In this document: in pieces, positions 33,237-41,913 of the stretch
Layout of the letters: every line of letters starts with the position of its first letter
Position numbering within the stretch: position 1 is the stretch's first letter
From: DASRDR01 sp035550795
GTDB taxonomy: Bacteria; Methylomirabilota; Methylomirabilia; Rokubacteriales; DASRDR01
Length of the DNA stretch: 64,000 nt
Reading direction: 5' to 3'
Assembly: GCA_035550795.1 (NCBI GenBank)
Contig: DASZOL010000054.1
Location: 1 to 64,000, forward strand
Notes under the pieces: model-generated
What the model was told of the DNA's origin: nothing
The model's database searches: none
Seen by the model: the letters and a program-made list of their open reading frames with translations, nothing else
Program-made: the position numbers and the translations under genes

Positions 33237-33671
33237 GGTCGGCCTCCTTCCCTCTTGCCGGGTGAGACACCGCGCAGGCCACGGCGTGAAAGGAGGGTGG
33301 GACGCGGCTGGCGGAGGCCGCAGGGGCGCGGCTACCGGGCGAGGAGCGCCCGGAGGGCCGCCGGTGTTTCGGCAGGAGCGTCCTCGGACAGGGGAGGCGC
33401 AGGGAGGGCTGCCCCCGCACGTCGCCGCCCCGGTCGGCCGCATCGTCCTCGACGTCGACCGGCTCCCGCCGGATAGTCCTCGCAAGTCGCGCGGATCCCG
33501 GCCGGGTCCTCAAAAAAAGGCCCGCGTGCGTCTCCGGATAGTCTTGAAGGAGCAGCACCCGCCGCCCCAGGCGGCCGACGACGGCGTGGCTCTCCAACCT
33601 GCGGGTCCGGAGCCGCTCCCGGCGAAACGCCGGGAGGAGGAGGCCGCCGGACGCCGCCGAGCCCGGCAGGA
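33237..33671. other. 435-base intergenic stretch with no convincing gene
   Basis: Between the small membrane-protein pair and the methyltransferase fusion. Both strands contain only open frames of shadow type, rich in Arg/Pro/Gly and without family motifs. One minus-strand frame at about 33440-33640 has a few protein-like patches but no start or conserved motif. A seven-base A run (about 33510) is the only compositional oddity. It may be decayed sequence or hold the downstream terminator of the sigma-factor operon; no clear GC hairpin with a T-tract was found. Confidence 0.4.
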
Positions 33672-34646
33672 TCAGTTGACCTCGTGGAGCGGGTGGAGGT
33701 CCGGTCGGCAAGTCGTGCACGGGCGGAGTCCCACCGCCTCGGCGCGGTTCCGGGAGCCGAAGTACGTGAGCAGCCCGGAGTGAAGCGCCTCCACCGAGGC
33801 GCAGCTCGGGATGCAGTACTCGCTCTCCCCGGGTGCGAGCAGGTACATCGCGCTCTTGGCCACCGCGAAGTCATCGTGCGCCGGCACCATCGGCACCCCC
33901 TCGGTCGAGAGAAGGCGGCGCTTGCGGTCGGTCTCGCCGCCGGCGTACCCGGTCAGGAGCCCGGTGGCTCCTACGACTCGGTGGCACGGAATCGCGACGG
34001 GGACCGGGTTCCACCGGAGGGCCTGCGCCACCGCCCGCACGGCCTGTGGCCGGCCGAGGTCGCTGGCGAGCCGCTTGTACGACACGACGGCCCCGTAGGG
34101 GATGCTGGCCGTCCGCTCCAGCACGCTTCGCTGGAACGAACTCCTCGCGAGTCGCAGGTCGAGCGGCCAGTCCAGCCGATGCGTGCGCCCCTCGACGTAC
34201 GCCCGGAAGTCCCGGTAGAGGCCCTCCGCCTCTCCCCCGTCCTCGACCGTCTCGATCCCGCGCAGACGGGCCAGGCGCGAGCTCGCGACGTCGCGGCGCC
34301 CGTGAAGGTACTCGAGGAGCATCACGCCCTGCTCCGAGTGCGCGAGGAGAACCGGTCCCAGCGGTGAATCGAACACACGGTACGCCACGATGCGACTCTT
34401 GAGGTCCAGCAGACGCGACTCGAGTCGCTCCCGAGACTGGGCGACGCCCTGAGAATCCACCGCCGCCTCGCGGATGGCGCCCAGCGAACGGTCGATCGCA
34501 CGGTAACCTGAGTGCTCGACCCGACAGGGCTCGCACTTCGCGAGGTGTGCGGCCACGCGCCCCTCGGCGGTGGCGTCCGCTTCGCCGATCGCCGCGGCCA
34601 CGAGGTCCGCCTCGATCTCGACGCAGTTCGCCGCCCTCTGCTTCAC
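33672..34646 (-). CDS. Zinc-finger anti-sigma-like domain fused to O6-methylguanine methyltransferase and Ada zinc domain
   Basis: A 324-residue three-part protein. Residues 30-45 hold HLAKCEPC, the H-x3-C-x2-C zinc finger of anti-sigma factors. Residues about 65-255 are an Ada/MGMT methyltransferase: RSVLERTASIPYGAVVSYKRLASDLGRPQAVRAVAQAL, then IPCHRVVG with acceptor Cys221. Residues 275-315 are an Ada-type zinc domain with Cys278-x3-Cys282-x27-Cys310-x2-Cys313, the spacing of E. coli Ada in which the first Cys accepts methyl from phosphotriesters. There is no AraC-type HTH, and the order is reversed from Ada. The GTG start at 34646 overlaps the sigma-factor stop (GTGA). A role as alkylation-sensing anti-sigma plus repair enzyme is inferred. 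Confidence 0.86.
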   Translation of the reverse strand: MKQRAANCVEIEADLVAAAIGEADATAEGRVAAHLAKCEPCRVEHSGYRAIDRSLGAIREAAVDSQGVAQSRERLESRLLDLKSRIVAYRVFDSPLGPVLLAHSEQGVMLLEYLHGRRDVASSRLARLRGIETVEDGGEAEGLYRDFRAYVEGRTHRLDWPLDLRLARSSFQRSVLERTASIPYGAVVSYKRLASDLGRPQAVRAVAQALRWNPVPVAIPCHRVVGATGLLTGYAGGETDRKRRLLSTEGVPMVPAHDDFAVAKSAMYLLAPGESEYCIPSCASVEALHSGLLTYFGSRNRAEAVGLRPCTTCRPDLHPLHEVN

Positions 34647-35170
34647 GATGCGAGCTCCTTCCCGATCAGCTCGCGCCCCTGCAAGGCGCGGCGAATCTTC
34701 CGGAGAGCCTGAAAGACGTGGGCCCGGGCGGTCTCCGCCGAGCACTCGATGCTCCGGCCGATGGCTTCGTAGTCCAGCCCGTGGACCTTCCTCTGCAGGA
34801 AGGCGAGGCGCTGCTTTAGCGGGAGCTCCGAGACGACTTGCTCCACGGCGGTCCCGAGCTCCTGCGAGAGAGTCACCCCGTCCGGTCGCTCCTCGTCCGT
34901 CTCCCGGGTCTCCGTCACGACCGCCGCGTACGCGAGCCGGCGCCGCTTCTGTGACCGGAAGTGGTTCCGCGTGAGGTTCGTCGCGATGGTGAACAGCCAG
35001 GCCCGCGCGTTGGCGTCGGGGGGGAGCGACCGGTGCGCCCGGAATGCACGGAGGAACGTCTCCTGCGAGAGGTCGTCGGCGTCCTGCCGCCGCCCCGTGA
35101 CCCGGAGGACGTACCGGTAGATCTCGGCATGGTGATCGGACATCAACGCCTCGAAACTCCGATCGCTCAT
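34643..35170 (-). CDS. ECF-type RNA polymerase sigma factor
   Basis: A 175-residue sigma-70 family protein from the ATG at 35170. Region 2 is seen in FEALMSDHHAEIYRYVLRVTG and DADDLSQETFLRAFRAH, with ARAWLFTIATNLTRNHFR following; region 4 is in LPLKQRLAFLQRKVHGLDYEAIGRSIECSAETARAHVFQALRKIR. The upstream 147 bases contain the most AT-rich patch in the window. Directly coupled to the Ada-type fusion protein, which has an anti-sigma zinc finger, so the pair likely forms a sigma/anti-sigma unit responding to alkylating damage. A longer start to 35236 is possible but would add a non-conserved leader. Confidence 0.93.
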   Translation of the reverse strand: MSDRSFEALMSDHHAEIYRYVLRVTGRRQDADDLSQETFLRAFRAHRSLPPDANARAWLFTIATNLTRNHFRSQKRRRLAYAAVVTETRETDEERPDGVTLSQELGTAVEQVVSELPLKQRLAFLQRKVHGLDYEAIGRSIECSAETARAHVFQALRKIRRALQGRELIGKELAS

Positions 35171-35249
35171 CACTGCAAAAGACCCCGGAGCCGAGCTTGC
35201 GTGAAAGGGTGGCCGAGCGGAAGCGCCTGGCGCCACGAGTCTGAGACGC

Positions 35250-35277
35250 TTATAGTTAAATAAATCAATACGTTATA
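35250..35277. promoter_or_regulatory. AT-rich island upstream of the ECF sigma gene
   Basis: A run of about 28 bases (TATAGTTAAATAAATCAATA then CGTTATA) is almost wholly A/T in a window that is otherwise about 70% GC. It lies 80 bases before the sigma start codon and 40 before the end of the molybdopterin gene on the other side. It is a plausible promoter or operator for the sigma/anti-sigma operon. No exact -35/-10 pair could be fixed by eye. Confidence 0.4.
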
Positions 35278-35317
35278 CCGTCACTACTTCGACGATGCAG
35301 GAACATCGTCCGCCAAG

Positions 35318-37429
35318 CTAGCCCGCTCCTTCCGCTCCCCGCTGGGCGTGCCCGGAGAAGGTGGCCTCCGCGTGTTCGGCGCGAGTCAGCTCCACCATCG
35401 TCGAGTGGAAGGCCGGTCCGCCGCCCATGTCCGCCAGCCCGTCCGACGTCAGGACGTTCACTCCGCGCCCCCCCGGCATGAACTTGTGCCACCAGATCCC
35501 CTCGACGACCACCTGCCCCGGCGGCGTGTCGTCGGACAGCACCGCCGTGAAGAGGGCCCGCCCGCGGTCGTTGCCGACGGCCACGAGGTCGCCCGCGTCG
35601 ATCCGGCGCGAGGCCGCGTCGGCCGGATGAACCACAACGGTCGGGCCACCCTGGCGCGCCCGGAGCAATCCTGACTGGCTGAACGAGGAGTTCAGGAAGA
35701 AGCGGTTCGGGGGGACGTGGCAGCGGAGCGGGAAGCGCGATCCGACGGCCGGGTTGTCCCCGCTCTCCCGGAGCGGGACATAGGTCGGGAGCGGCGGAAG
35801 CCCTTCCCGGAGGAGCGTATCCGAGTAGAGCTCCACCCGGCCCGACGGGGTGGGTGCCCCGTCGGCGAACGGCATGAAGGGCCGCGGGACGGTGAGCCGT
35901 ACCGAGCGCTCGGCGCGCAGGCGCGCGTGAGTCACCCCTTCGGCGACCGGGCCCGCCGCCCGCAGGTACGCGTCGATCACCTGGGGGAGCGGCGTCGCGT
36001 AGTGCCGTTCGGCGATCCCCATCGCGCGGGCCAGCTGCCCGAACACCTCCCAGTTCGTCCGGGACTCCCCTTGCGGGCCGATCACGGCCTCGGCCAGCTG
36101 GAGGTAGAGGTGCCCGAACGATCGGTAGACGTCCCCGTGCTCCATGCTGGTGGTGGCCGGCAGCAGGAGATCGGCGTAGTCAGCGGTGTCCGTGTGGACC
36201 TGCTCGTGGACGACGGTGAAGAGATCCTCGCGGGCCAGCCCTTCCAGCACGAGGCTCGAGTTCGGACAGACCGCCGCCGGGTTCGAGTTGTACACGTAGA
36301 GCGCCATCACCGGCGGCCGCAGGCCCGGGTCCATCAGGGCGCGGCCCAGCTGGACCATGTTGATCGTGCGCGGCGCGGGCGAGGGCAGGAGGTCACGGCG
36401 TTCGAGCACCGCCTCGCCGGAGCCGAAGGCGCCCGAGCTTCCGAGGAGCGCGCCTCCGTGCGGGTGCGCGTACGCGCCCGTGAGCGCCGGCAGGCACGCG
36501 ATCGCCCGGCAGGTCATGCCGCCGTTCTCGTGACGGGAGAGTCCGATCCCCACCCGGAGATACGAGGCGCGCGTCCGACCGTAGCGCCGCGCGAGGCTGA
36601 CGATCGCGTCGGCCGACAGACCGGTGATCTCCGCGACGCGCCGAGGGGGATAGGCGGCCACGTGCTCGCGGAGCGCGTCGAAGCCGAGCGTCGCCCGGGC
36701 GATGTAGGTGTGGTCGAGGAGATCCTCACGGACGAGGACGTGCATCAGCCCGAGGGCCAGGGCCCCGTCCGTCCCGGACCGCACCATCAGGTGCTCGTCC
36801 GCCTGCCGGGCCGTCCGTGTCCGGTAGGGGTCGATGCAGACGATGTGCGCGCCCCGCGCCCGCGCTTCCTTGACCAGCGTCATCAGGTTGATGTGGGTGT
36901 AGGCGGCGTTGATTCCCCAGAGCACGACCAGCTCCGACCCCACCATCTGCTCCGAGTCGTTCCCGGCCACGACCCCAAGCGTGGCCCGCCAGCCCGCGTA
37001 GGCGGTGGACACGCAGATCGTGCGGTCGAGCTGGCTCGCGCCGAGGGCATGAAAGAACGGGTGCCCGGCATGGTACTGGATGCGGCCAAGCGTCCCCGCG
37101 TAGGAGAAGGGCAGGATCGCCTCGGGGCCCCACTGGGCGATGGTCCGGGTGAATCGGTGGACGATCTCTTCGATGGCGTCGTCCCAGGAGACCACCTCGA
37201 ATGCGGCCGCGCCCTTCGGTCCCACGCGCCGCATCGGCCGGAGCACCCGGAGCGGAGAGTACACGCGCTCCGCGTAGTCATGCACCTTGCCGCAGATCAC
37301 CCCACGCGTGAACGGATGCGTCCGGTCGCCGACGACGTCGACGATCCGGCCGTTCTCCGTCGTGACCTCGAGCGCGCAGGCGGAGGGACAGTCGTGAGGA
37401 CACACCGACGCGTGCGTGCCGCGCGTCAC
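35318..37429 (-). CDS. Molybdopterin-dependent oxidoreductase (DMSO-reductase family)
   Basis: A 703-residue molybdo-bis-MGD enzyme. The [4Fe-4S] site is at the N terminus: CPHDCPSAC (Cys10, 14, 18) with Cys46 in GVICGKVHDYAERVYSPLR. Later blocks include WDDAIEEIVHRF, VVLWGINAAYTHIN, IVCIDPYRTRTARQADEHL, the NPAAVCPNSSLVLEGL region, LLPATTSMEHGDVY and the C-terminal cap HPADAASRRIDAGDLVAVGNDRG. There is no twin-arginine signal, so it is likely cytoplasmic. The family includes formate dehydrogenase-like, polysulfide and biotin-sulfoxide-type enzymes; the substrate cannot be read. No electron-transfer subunit is adjacent. Confidence 0.9.
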   Translation of the reverse strand: MTRGTHASVCPHDCPSACALEVTTENGRIVDVVGDRTHPFTRGVICGKVHDYAERVYSPLRVLRPMRRVGPKGAAAFEVVSWDDAIEEIVHRFTRTIAQWGPEAILPFSYAGTLGRIQYHAGHPFFHALGASQLDRTICVSTAYAGWRATLGVVAGNDSEQMVGSELVVLWGINAAYTHINLMTLVKEARARGAHIVCIDPYRTRTARQADEHLMVRSGTDGALALGLMHVLVREDLLDHTYIARATLGFDALREHVAAYPPRRVAEITGLSADAIVSLARRYGRTRASYLRVGIGLSRHENGGMTCRAIACLPALTGAYAHPHGGALLGSSGAFGSGEAVLERRDLLPSPAPRTINMVQLGRALMDPGLRPPVMALYVYNSNPAAVCPNSSLVLEGLAREDLFTVVHEQVHTDTADYADLLLPATTSMEHGDVYRSFGHLYLQLAEAVIGPQGESRTNWEVFGQLARAMGIAERHYATPLPQVIDAYLRAAGPVAEGVTHARLRAERSVRLTVPRPFMPFADGAPTPSGRVELYSDTLLREGLPPLPTYVPLRESGDNPAVGSRFPLRCHVPPNRFFLNSSFSQSGLLRARQGGPTVVVHPADAASRRIDAGDLVAVGNDRGRALFTAVLSDDTPPGQVVVEGIWWHKFMPGGRGVNVLTSDGLADMGGGPAFHSTMVELTRAEHAEATFSGHAQRGAEGAG

Positions 37430-37457
37430 GGCGCCAACTCAGGGTTCCGACCGGGCC

Positions 37458-37805
37458 TCACGGGCTCTCCTCGGGCGCGGAGCGCGTGGCGTGCTCGTAC
37501 CCCCGCCGGAGCCAGCCGAGTGCGCGCGACACCAGCTCGGGATCCTCGACGTCGTACTCGATCCAGCCGCGCCCCGCAAACCGTCGGTGCGGCCGCACCC
37601 CCGGCGTGGCGAGGGCGCGGGCCTGGTCAAATCGGGACAGCCGCACCCAGAGGTCGTGGGCGCGCGGCCGGATCGGGTAACAGGCGAAGAGCTGCTCGCC
37701 GACGAAGTAGCCGAACCGACCGAACATCGGCGTGATCCGGACGCCCAGCCAGCCGCCGAGGACGCGGTTCAGCTCCGCCGCCACGCCCTCGCCGCCCCGG
37801 CGCAT
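37458..37805 (-). CDS. TfoX/Sxy N-terminal domain protein
   Basis: A 115-residue protein from the ATG at 37805. It shows VRITPMFGRFGYFVGEQLFACYPIR, DLWVRLS and FAGRGWIEYDVEDPELVSRALGWLRRGYE, the pattern of stand-alone TfoX_N domains. The competence regulator TfoX has an additional C-terminal domain that is missing here, so a direct role in competence is uncertain. It is 28 bases from the molybdopterin gene on the same strand. Confidence 0.8.
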   Translation of the reverse strand: MRRGGEGVAAELNRVLGGWLGVRITPMFGRFGYFVGEQLFACYPIRPRAHDLWVRLSRFDQARALATPGVRPHRRFAGRGWIEYDVEDPELVSRALGWLRRGYEHATRSAPEESP

Positions 37806-37879
37806 GACCCGCCGGTCCCGGCGCGCGCGGCCCGTGCCGCGCGGCCCCGGCGGCGGGCCGGGGCGCCGCTTGTGCACCG

Positions 37880-38320
37880 TCAGATCCGGCGAGGGGGAAC
37901 GCGCCGGTAGAAGATCAGCTCCCGCGTCCCCTGGGGCAAGTTGTCGACGTAGCCGCTCGGGGTGAAGCCGAGGGCGCCGTGCATGTGGATGGCGGGGCCG
38001 TTCGTCTCCTCCACGGACGAGAAGATGCGGGGTGTGGGCGAGATGGCCTCGACCGATCGCATCATCTCGCGTGCGATGCCTCGCCGCCGGTACTGCTCCT
38101 GCACGACCACGAGCGAGATGAACGTGCACTGGAACCAGTCCAGCCGGTAGGCGCAGAGCCCGACGACCTCATCGTCGGCCTCGGCAACGATCAGGTGATG
38201 CTGCTCGAGGTGCGCCTTGATGAGGGGGCCTGCCCGGTCGGGTCCCACGACGAGCGCCGCCAGGTCCGCGCACGGACGCGCATCCCCCGGGCGCGGCGGC
38301 CGGATCTCGATCAGGGCCAC
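37880..38320 (-). CDS. GNAT-family N-acetyltransferase
   Basis: A 146-residue acetyltransferase from the GTG at 38320 (MALIEIRPPRPGDARPC). The acetyl-CoA loop is SLVVVQEQYRRRGIAREMMRSVE; the C-terminal motif is NGPAIHMHGALGFTPSGYVDNLP with the catalytic-type NGPAxxxHxxLGF element. Overlaps the end of the GT9 gene by 10 bases. Target unknown. It is 5 kb from kamA and not in that operon, so it is not proposed here as the beta-lysine acetyltransferase. Confidence 0.88.
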   Translation of the reverse strand: MALIEIRPPRPGDARPCADLAALVVGPDRAGPLIKAHLEQHHLIVAEADDEVVGLCAYRLDWFQCTFISLVVVQEQYRRRGIAREMMRSVEAISPTPRIFSSVEETNGPAIHMHGALGFTPSGYVDNLPQGTRELIFYRRVPPRRI

Positions 38321-39303
38321 GATCGTCCGATGACGGCACGCGCCGACTCGCGCCGAGCCTCCGTCCGAGGGCCACCGACGAGATCCCGGAGCGCCGCCTC
38401 GACCCGGCCGACGTCGACGTCCGCCCACGGATCACCCCCCCGGGTCGCCGCCACCACGCGCGCGTGGGGCCCCAGGGGCGCCCACACCAAGGGATCGGTG
38501 GGTCCGAAGACCGCGACGGTCGGGCAGCCGACGGCCGCCGCGAGGTGGCTCGGGCCCGAATCGTTGCCCACCGTCGCCAGGGCGAGCGAGAGGAGGGCCG
38601 CGATCTCGCCGAGGGGCCAGTCCCGCGCGAGAGCGTCCTCGGGCACGCCCCCGGCTACGAGGAGCGCGTCCACGGCCGGGCCGTCGGCGGGTCCGGCCAG
38701 AGCAACCACGGGTAGCCCGGCCGCCCGGAGCCGGCGCGCCAGGGCCGCGAAGCCGGGCCACGCCTTGGCGGGACTCCCCGCGCCCGGCTGGAGCACGACA
38801 GCCTCGGCGGGCCCCAGTCCCCGGATCGCCAGCCATGCCCTCGCCGCGGCCTGGTCCGCGTCGGCCACGCGGAGCCGCACCGATGGAACGTCCGGCGGGA
38901 GCGGCCCGAGCGGCGCCAGGGTCTCCACGAGGTGACGGCTCGCGTGGCGGCCGGTTCCCGGGGGCGGGGCGGATCGCGCCACCACGACCGGACGGCCCAG
39001 GCCGGCGAGGTTGGCGCGAAACGCGGGATCCCCCGCCCCGAACCACGAGACGAGGGCGTCGTGCCCGGCAAGGACACGGAGGGCCGCGGCGCTCGGCGGC
39101 GCATCGAAGAGACGGTGGAGGGCGAGGCTCTCGATGTCCATCCCGGCGTCCACGAGGCCCGTGCCCTCGACGAGCGTAACGAGCCGCCCGGCGACGGCCA
39201 GAGTCGTCCGGAAGCCCAGCGCGCGCACATGCGCCAGCGCGGGGCCGGCCAGCAGCACGTCGCCGAGCGCGCCCGGGTGGACGATCAGGCAGCTGGGGCT
39301 CAC
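38311..39303 (-). CDS. Glycosyltransferase family 9 (heptosyltransferase-like)
   Basis: A 330-residue GT-B glycosyltransferase. LIVHPGALGDVLLAGPALAHVR is the N-terminal signature; VLQPGAGSPAKAWPGFAALARRL and VGNDSGPSHLAAAVGCPTVAVFGPTDP are the C-terminal donor-binding blocks with the NDSG element. It starts at the GTG at 39303 that overlaps the stop of the PAP2 gene (GTGA). ADP-heptose transfer to LPS core is the standard role, which fits a Gram-negative envelope. The PAP2 coupling suggests a lipid-linked sugar pathway. Confidence 0.88.
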   Translation of the reverse strand: MSPSCLIVHPGALGDVLLAGPALAHVRALGFRTTLAVAGRLVTLVEGTGLVDAGMDIESLALHRLFDAPPSAAALRVLAGHDALVSWFGAGDPAFRANLAGLGRPVVVARSAPPPGTGRHASRHLVETLAPLGPLPPDVPSVRLRVADADQAAARAWLAIRGLGPAEAVVLQPGAGSPAKAWPGFAALARRLRAAGLPVVALAGPADGPAVDALLVAGGVPEDALARDWPLGEIAALLSLALATVGNDSGPSHLAAAVGCPTVAVFGPTDPLVWAPLGPHARVVAATRGGDPWADVDVGRVEAALRDLVGGPRTEARRESARAVIGRSWP

Positions 39304-40043
39304 GCGGCTGCCGGACTCCGGGGGACGCGTCCCGACGTGCGCGCCCGCCATCGGGGCGCGAGGTAGCGCGCCGTGAAATAGACCCCGAGCTCGCCAGCCC
39401 ACCAGCCGAAGAGCGCGCCACCGAGGACGTCCGAGAGGAAGTGAGCGTTGAGGACCACCCGCGAGACCCCGACGCCGGACGCCGCGGCGAGCATCCACCA
39501 TCGTCGTCGCGAGGGCGCCCACCCGGCGAGGGCGGCGGCGGCCGCAAACGCCGTGGCGGCGTGGCCGGACGGGAAGCTGTGATAGCCCCGCTCTCCGAAG
39601 CACGGCCAGTGGAAGAACCCGAGCCGCGCGGGAGTGTCCGGTCGCCCGGGGGCCCCGACACCCCAGCCGTCGACGAGCCTCGGCCGGGCGCGGCACGCGA
39701 CGTGCTTCACTGCCTGCGTGGAGAGTCCCGCGATGAGAACCCCGGCGACACCGCCCACCGCCGCCTGCCACATCTGAGCGTCGGCCGCGTGATGCGCCAG
39801 GACCGCGAGCCCCAGGAGGCCGACGGTCGCGACCTCGGTCGCGCCCAGCAACGTGAAGCCGTTCGCGAGCAGACGAACCTCGTGCGAGACGACGTGGCGG
39901 AACACGAAGTCGTGCAGCACCTCGTCGGCGGGTGTCGCGGCCGCCAGGACGGCGAGCGCGAGGACGGCCCCCTGAACGGCCCGGGCGCGGCGGAGCCGAT
40001 CGGTCACGGCGCTAGTATCCGCCTCGCTGGCTGCCCCCTGCAA
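39300..40043 (-). CDS. PAP2-superfamily membrane phosphatase
   Basis: A 247-residue membrane protein with about five to six hydrophobic segments. The three PAP2 motifs are present: KHVACRARPR (K-x6-RP), YHSFPSGHAAT and SRVVLNAHFLSDVLGG. It hydrolyses lipid phosphates such as undecaprenyl diphosphate or phosphatidic acid, or dephosphorylates lipid A. A GTG twelve codons after the listed start (MTDRLRRARAVQ) is the more likely initiator because the first codons lie in a non-conserved leader. It is coupled to the GT9 gene. Confidence 0.88.
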   Translation of the reverse strand: MQGAASEADTSAVTDRLRRARAVQGAVLALAVLAAATPADEVLHDFVFRHVVSHEVRLLANGFTLLGATEVATVGLLGLAVLAHHAADAQMWQAAVGGVAGVLIAGLSTQAVKHVACRARPRLVDGWGVGAPGRPDTPARLGFFHWPCFGERGYHSFPSGHAATAFAAAAALAGWAPSRRRWWMLAAASGVGVSRVVLNAHFLSDVLGGALFGWWAGELGVYFTARYLAPRWRARTSGRVPRSPAAA

Positions 40044-40066
40044 GCGAGCAGCCAGCGCTGAACGCC

Positions 40067-41818
40067 TCAGGAAGCTCGGTGCCCGAGGATGGCGGCGAGC
40101 GCGCGCGGAAGCGGGTGGGCCTCGATCGCCTCCAGCGCCTCCGGCAGGAAAAGAGACCAGTTCGCCCGTCTATCGCCGCTCGTCCCCGGGAGGTTCGGCC
40201 GCTCGGCCACGCCGAGGGCATCCTCGAGCGTCGCCGCGATGAGGACCGAGGGCGCCGTCGCCAGTTGACGGTGAAGGGCGAGCGTCACGGCCTCCGGTGG
40301 CGCATCGCCGGGGAGGCCGGTGAGCTCGCGCACGTGCGACCGGAGCGCCTCCGTCCCCGACACGTTCGGCGGCAGCCCAACGGCTTGCTGCTCTCGCAGG
40401 TCGCTGCCGGTCCAGAGTCCCCGCACGGTCGGGAGGTCGTGGGTCGTCACCGCCGCCAGCGAGAGGGGCGGGTACGTGGCGGGCGGTCCGGGCTCGAACC
40501 AGAGCACGCGTGTCGAGAGGATCCGCTCGGCGAGGAGCCGCTCCCGCACGCCCGGCGCCACCGTCCCCAGATCCTCGCCGATGACGATGGCGCCCGCCCG
40601 CTCGCTCTCGAGAGCCAGGATGGCGAGGAGGTCGTCGGCCGGGTAGCGCACGTACGCGCCGTCCTTGGCCGTGGCGCCGGCAGGAACCCAGAACAGTCGG
40701 AAGAGGCCCATGACGTGGTCCACGCGCATCCCACCGGCGTGACGCAGCCCGGCCCGCACCGTCTCGATGAACGGCCCGTAGCTCGCGGCCTGGAGCCGGT
40801 GCGGCACGAACGGCGGCAACCCCCAGTCCTGACCCTCGATCGCGAAGTCGTCGGGGGGCGCTCCCACCGTGACGTCCTGGGCCAGCACGTCCTGCCACGC
40901 CCAGGCGTCGGCGCCCTCGCCGTCGAAGCCGATGGCGAGGTCAGTGATCAGGCGCAGGGCGCGCCCCGCCCGCGCCAGCTGCTCGTCGAGCTGCCACTGC
41001 AGCCAAGTGTGGAACGCGAGGCGCCGTGCATGCTCGGCGGCGAACCGGGCGACCCCGGGCGAGGCCGGATGCCGGTGCTCGGCCGGCCAGCGCCGCCAGC
41101 CCGAGCCATGGTGCTCCGCGAGCGCGCAGAAGGTGGCGAACTCCTCAAGGCCCCGGCCCTCTCGGTCGCGGTAGCGGGTCAGGTCACTGGCCTCCCCCGC
41201 TCCGCGCGTCCACAGCGCCTCGAGCGCCGTCATCTTGAGCCGGAACACGGCGTCGCGGTCGATCTGGCGCTCGGACGCGAGAGCGCGGCCCCGGAGGGCG
41301 AGCCGCTCCACGTCGAGCCCGGCCTGCCAGGCGCCGGGCACCTCCTCCACCCGAAGGTAGAGGGGGTTCCGGTACCGGCGGCTCGAAGGAAAGTACGGGC
41401 TCGGCTCCTGGGGCACCAGGGGAAGCGGTGCGTGTAGCGGGTTCAGGAGGACCGCCCCCGCCCCGAGCTCGCTCGCCGACCAGAACGCGAGCCGCCGGAG
41501 GTCCCCGAGATCGCCGATGCCCCAGCTGTCGCGCGACCGGAGCGCATAGAGCTGGGCTGCCCACCCCCCCGTCCGCAGCTCCTCCGGGAGGTGGCACCGG
41601 GGAGGCGCGACGACGAGCCGCTCGGCGCCCCCGCCGTCCAGGAGCCGCAGCTCGTGGTACCCGAGCGGGAGATCCGGCGGCAGGCCCCCGTCCACTCGCA
41701 GCACCGCCCCATCTTCGAGGGTGACCTCGGCGGCGCCGTGGATGACCGGCAGCGGCTGGCCACGCCGGTGAATCAGCGGACCGGCGGCCGGCGGCGCCAC
41801 CTCGCCGGGCACGCCCAT
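40067..41818 (-). CDS. malQ: 4-alpha-glucanotransferase (amylomaltase)
   Basis: GH77 disproportionating enzyme, 583 residues, transferring maltosyl units between alpha-1,4-glucans. Catalytic regions are GGMRVDHVMGLFRLFWVP (nucleophile Asp), IVIGEDLGTVAPGVRE (acid/base Glu) and TTHDLPTVRGLWTG (transition-state Asp). The DSWGIGDLGDLRRLAFWSA block and PYFPSSRRYRNPLYLRVE region are also typical. An N-terminal ~75-residue beta domain precedes the barrel. Cytoplasmic; no glycogen genes are adjacent. Confidence 0.94.
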   Translation of the reverse strand: MGVPGEVAPPAAGPLIHRRGQPLPVIHGAAEVTLEDGAVLRVDGGLPPDLPLGYHELRLLDGGGAERLVVAPPRCHLPEELRTGGWAAQLYALRSRDSWGIGDLGDLRRLAFWSASELGAGAVLLNPLHAPLPLVPQEPSPYFPSSRRYRNPLYLRVEEVPGAWQAGLDVERLALRGRALASERQIDRDAVFRLKMTALEALWTRGAGEASDLTRYRDREGRGLEEFATFCALAEHHGSGWRRWPAEHRHPASPGVARFAAEHARRLAFHTWLQWQLDEQLARAGRALRLITDLAIGFDGEGADAWAWQDVLAQDVTVGAPPDDFAIEGQDWGLPPFVPHRLQAASYGPFIETVRAGLRHAGGMRVDHVMGLFRLFWVPAGATAKDGAYVRYPADDLLAILALESERAGAIVIGEDLGTVAPGVRERLLAERILSTRVLWFEPGPPATYPPLSLAAVTTHDLPTVRGLWTGSDLREQQAVGLPPNVSGTEALRSHVRELTGLPGDAPPEAVTLALHRQLATAPSVLIAATLEDALGVAERPNLPGTSGDRRANWSLFLPEALEAIEAHPLPRALAAILGHRAS

Positions 41819-41913
41819 GGCCGCGCGGAGCCGCCCGCGCGCCGCCGTCCCGGTCGGCCGCCAGGCGCCCCGGGTGTCGATGAAGCCGTCCTCGATCCCC
41901 CAGGCGTCGGCGC

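Noticed and set aside
33332..33874. Minus-strand frame upstream/downstream of the MGMT fusion as an additional gene
   Set aside because: It overlaps the fusion gene in another frame, is Arg/Pro/Ala-rich and contains no recognisable motif.
37880..38320. GNAT protein as the beta-lysine acetyltransferase partner of KamA
   Set aside because: It lies 5 kb away on the opposite strand in an unrelated envelope operon, and nothing in its sequence points to beta-lysine.
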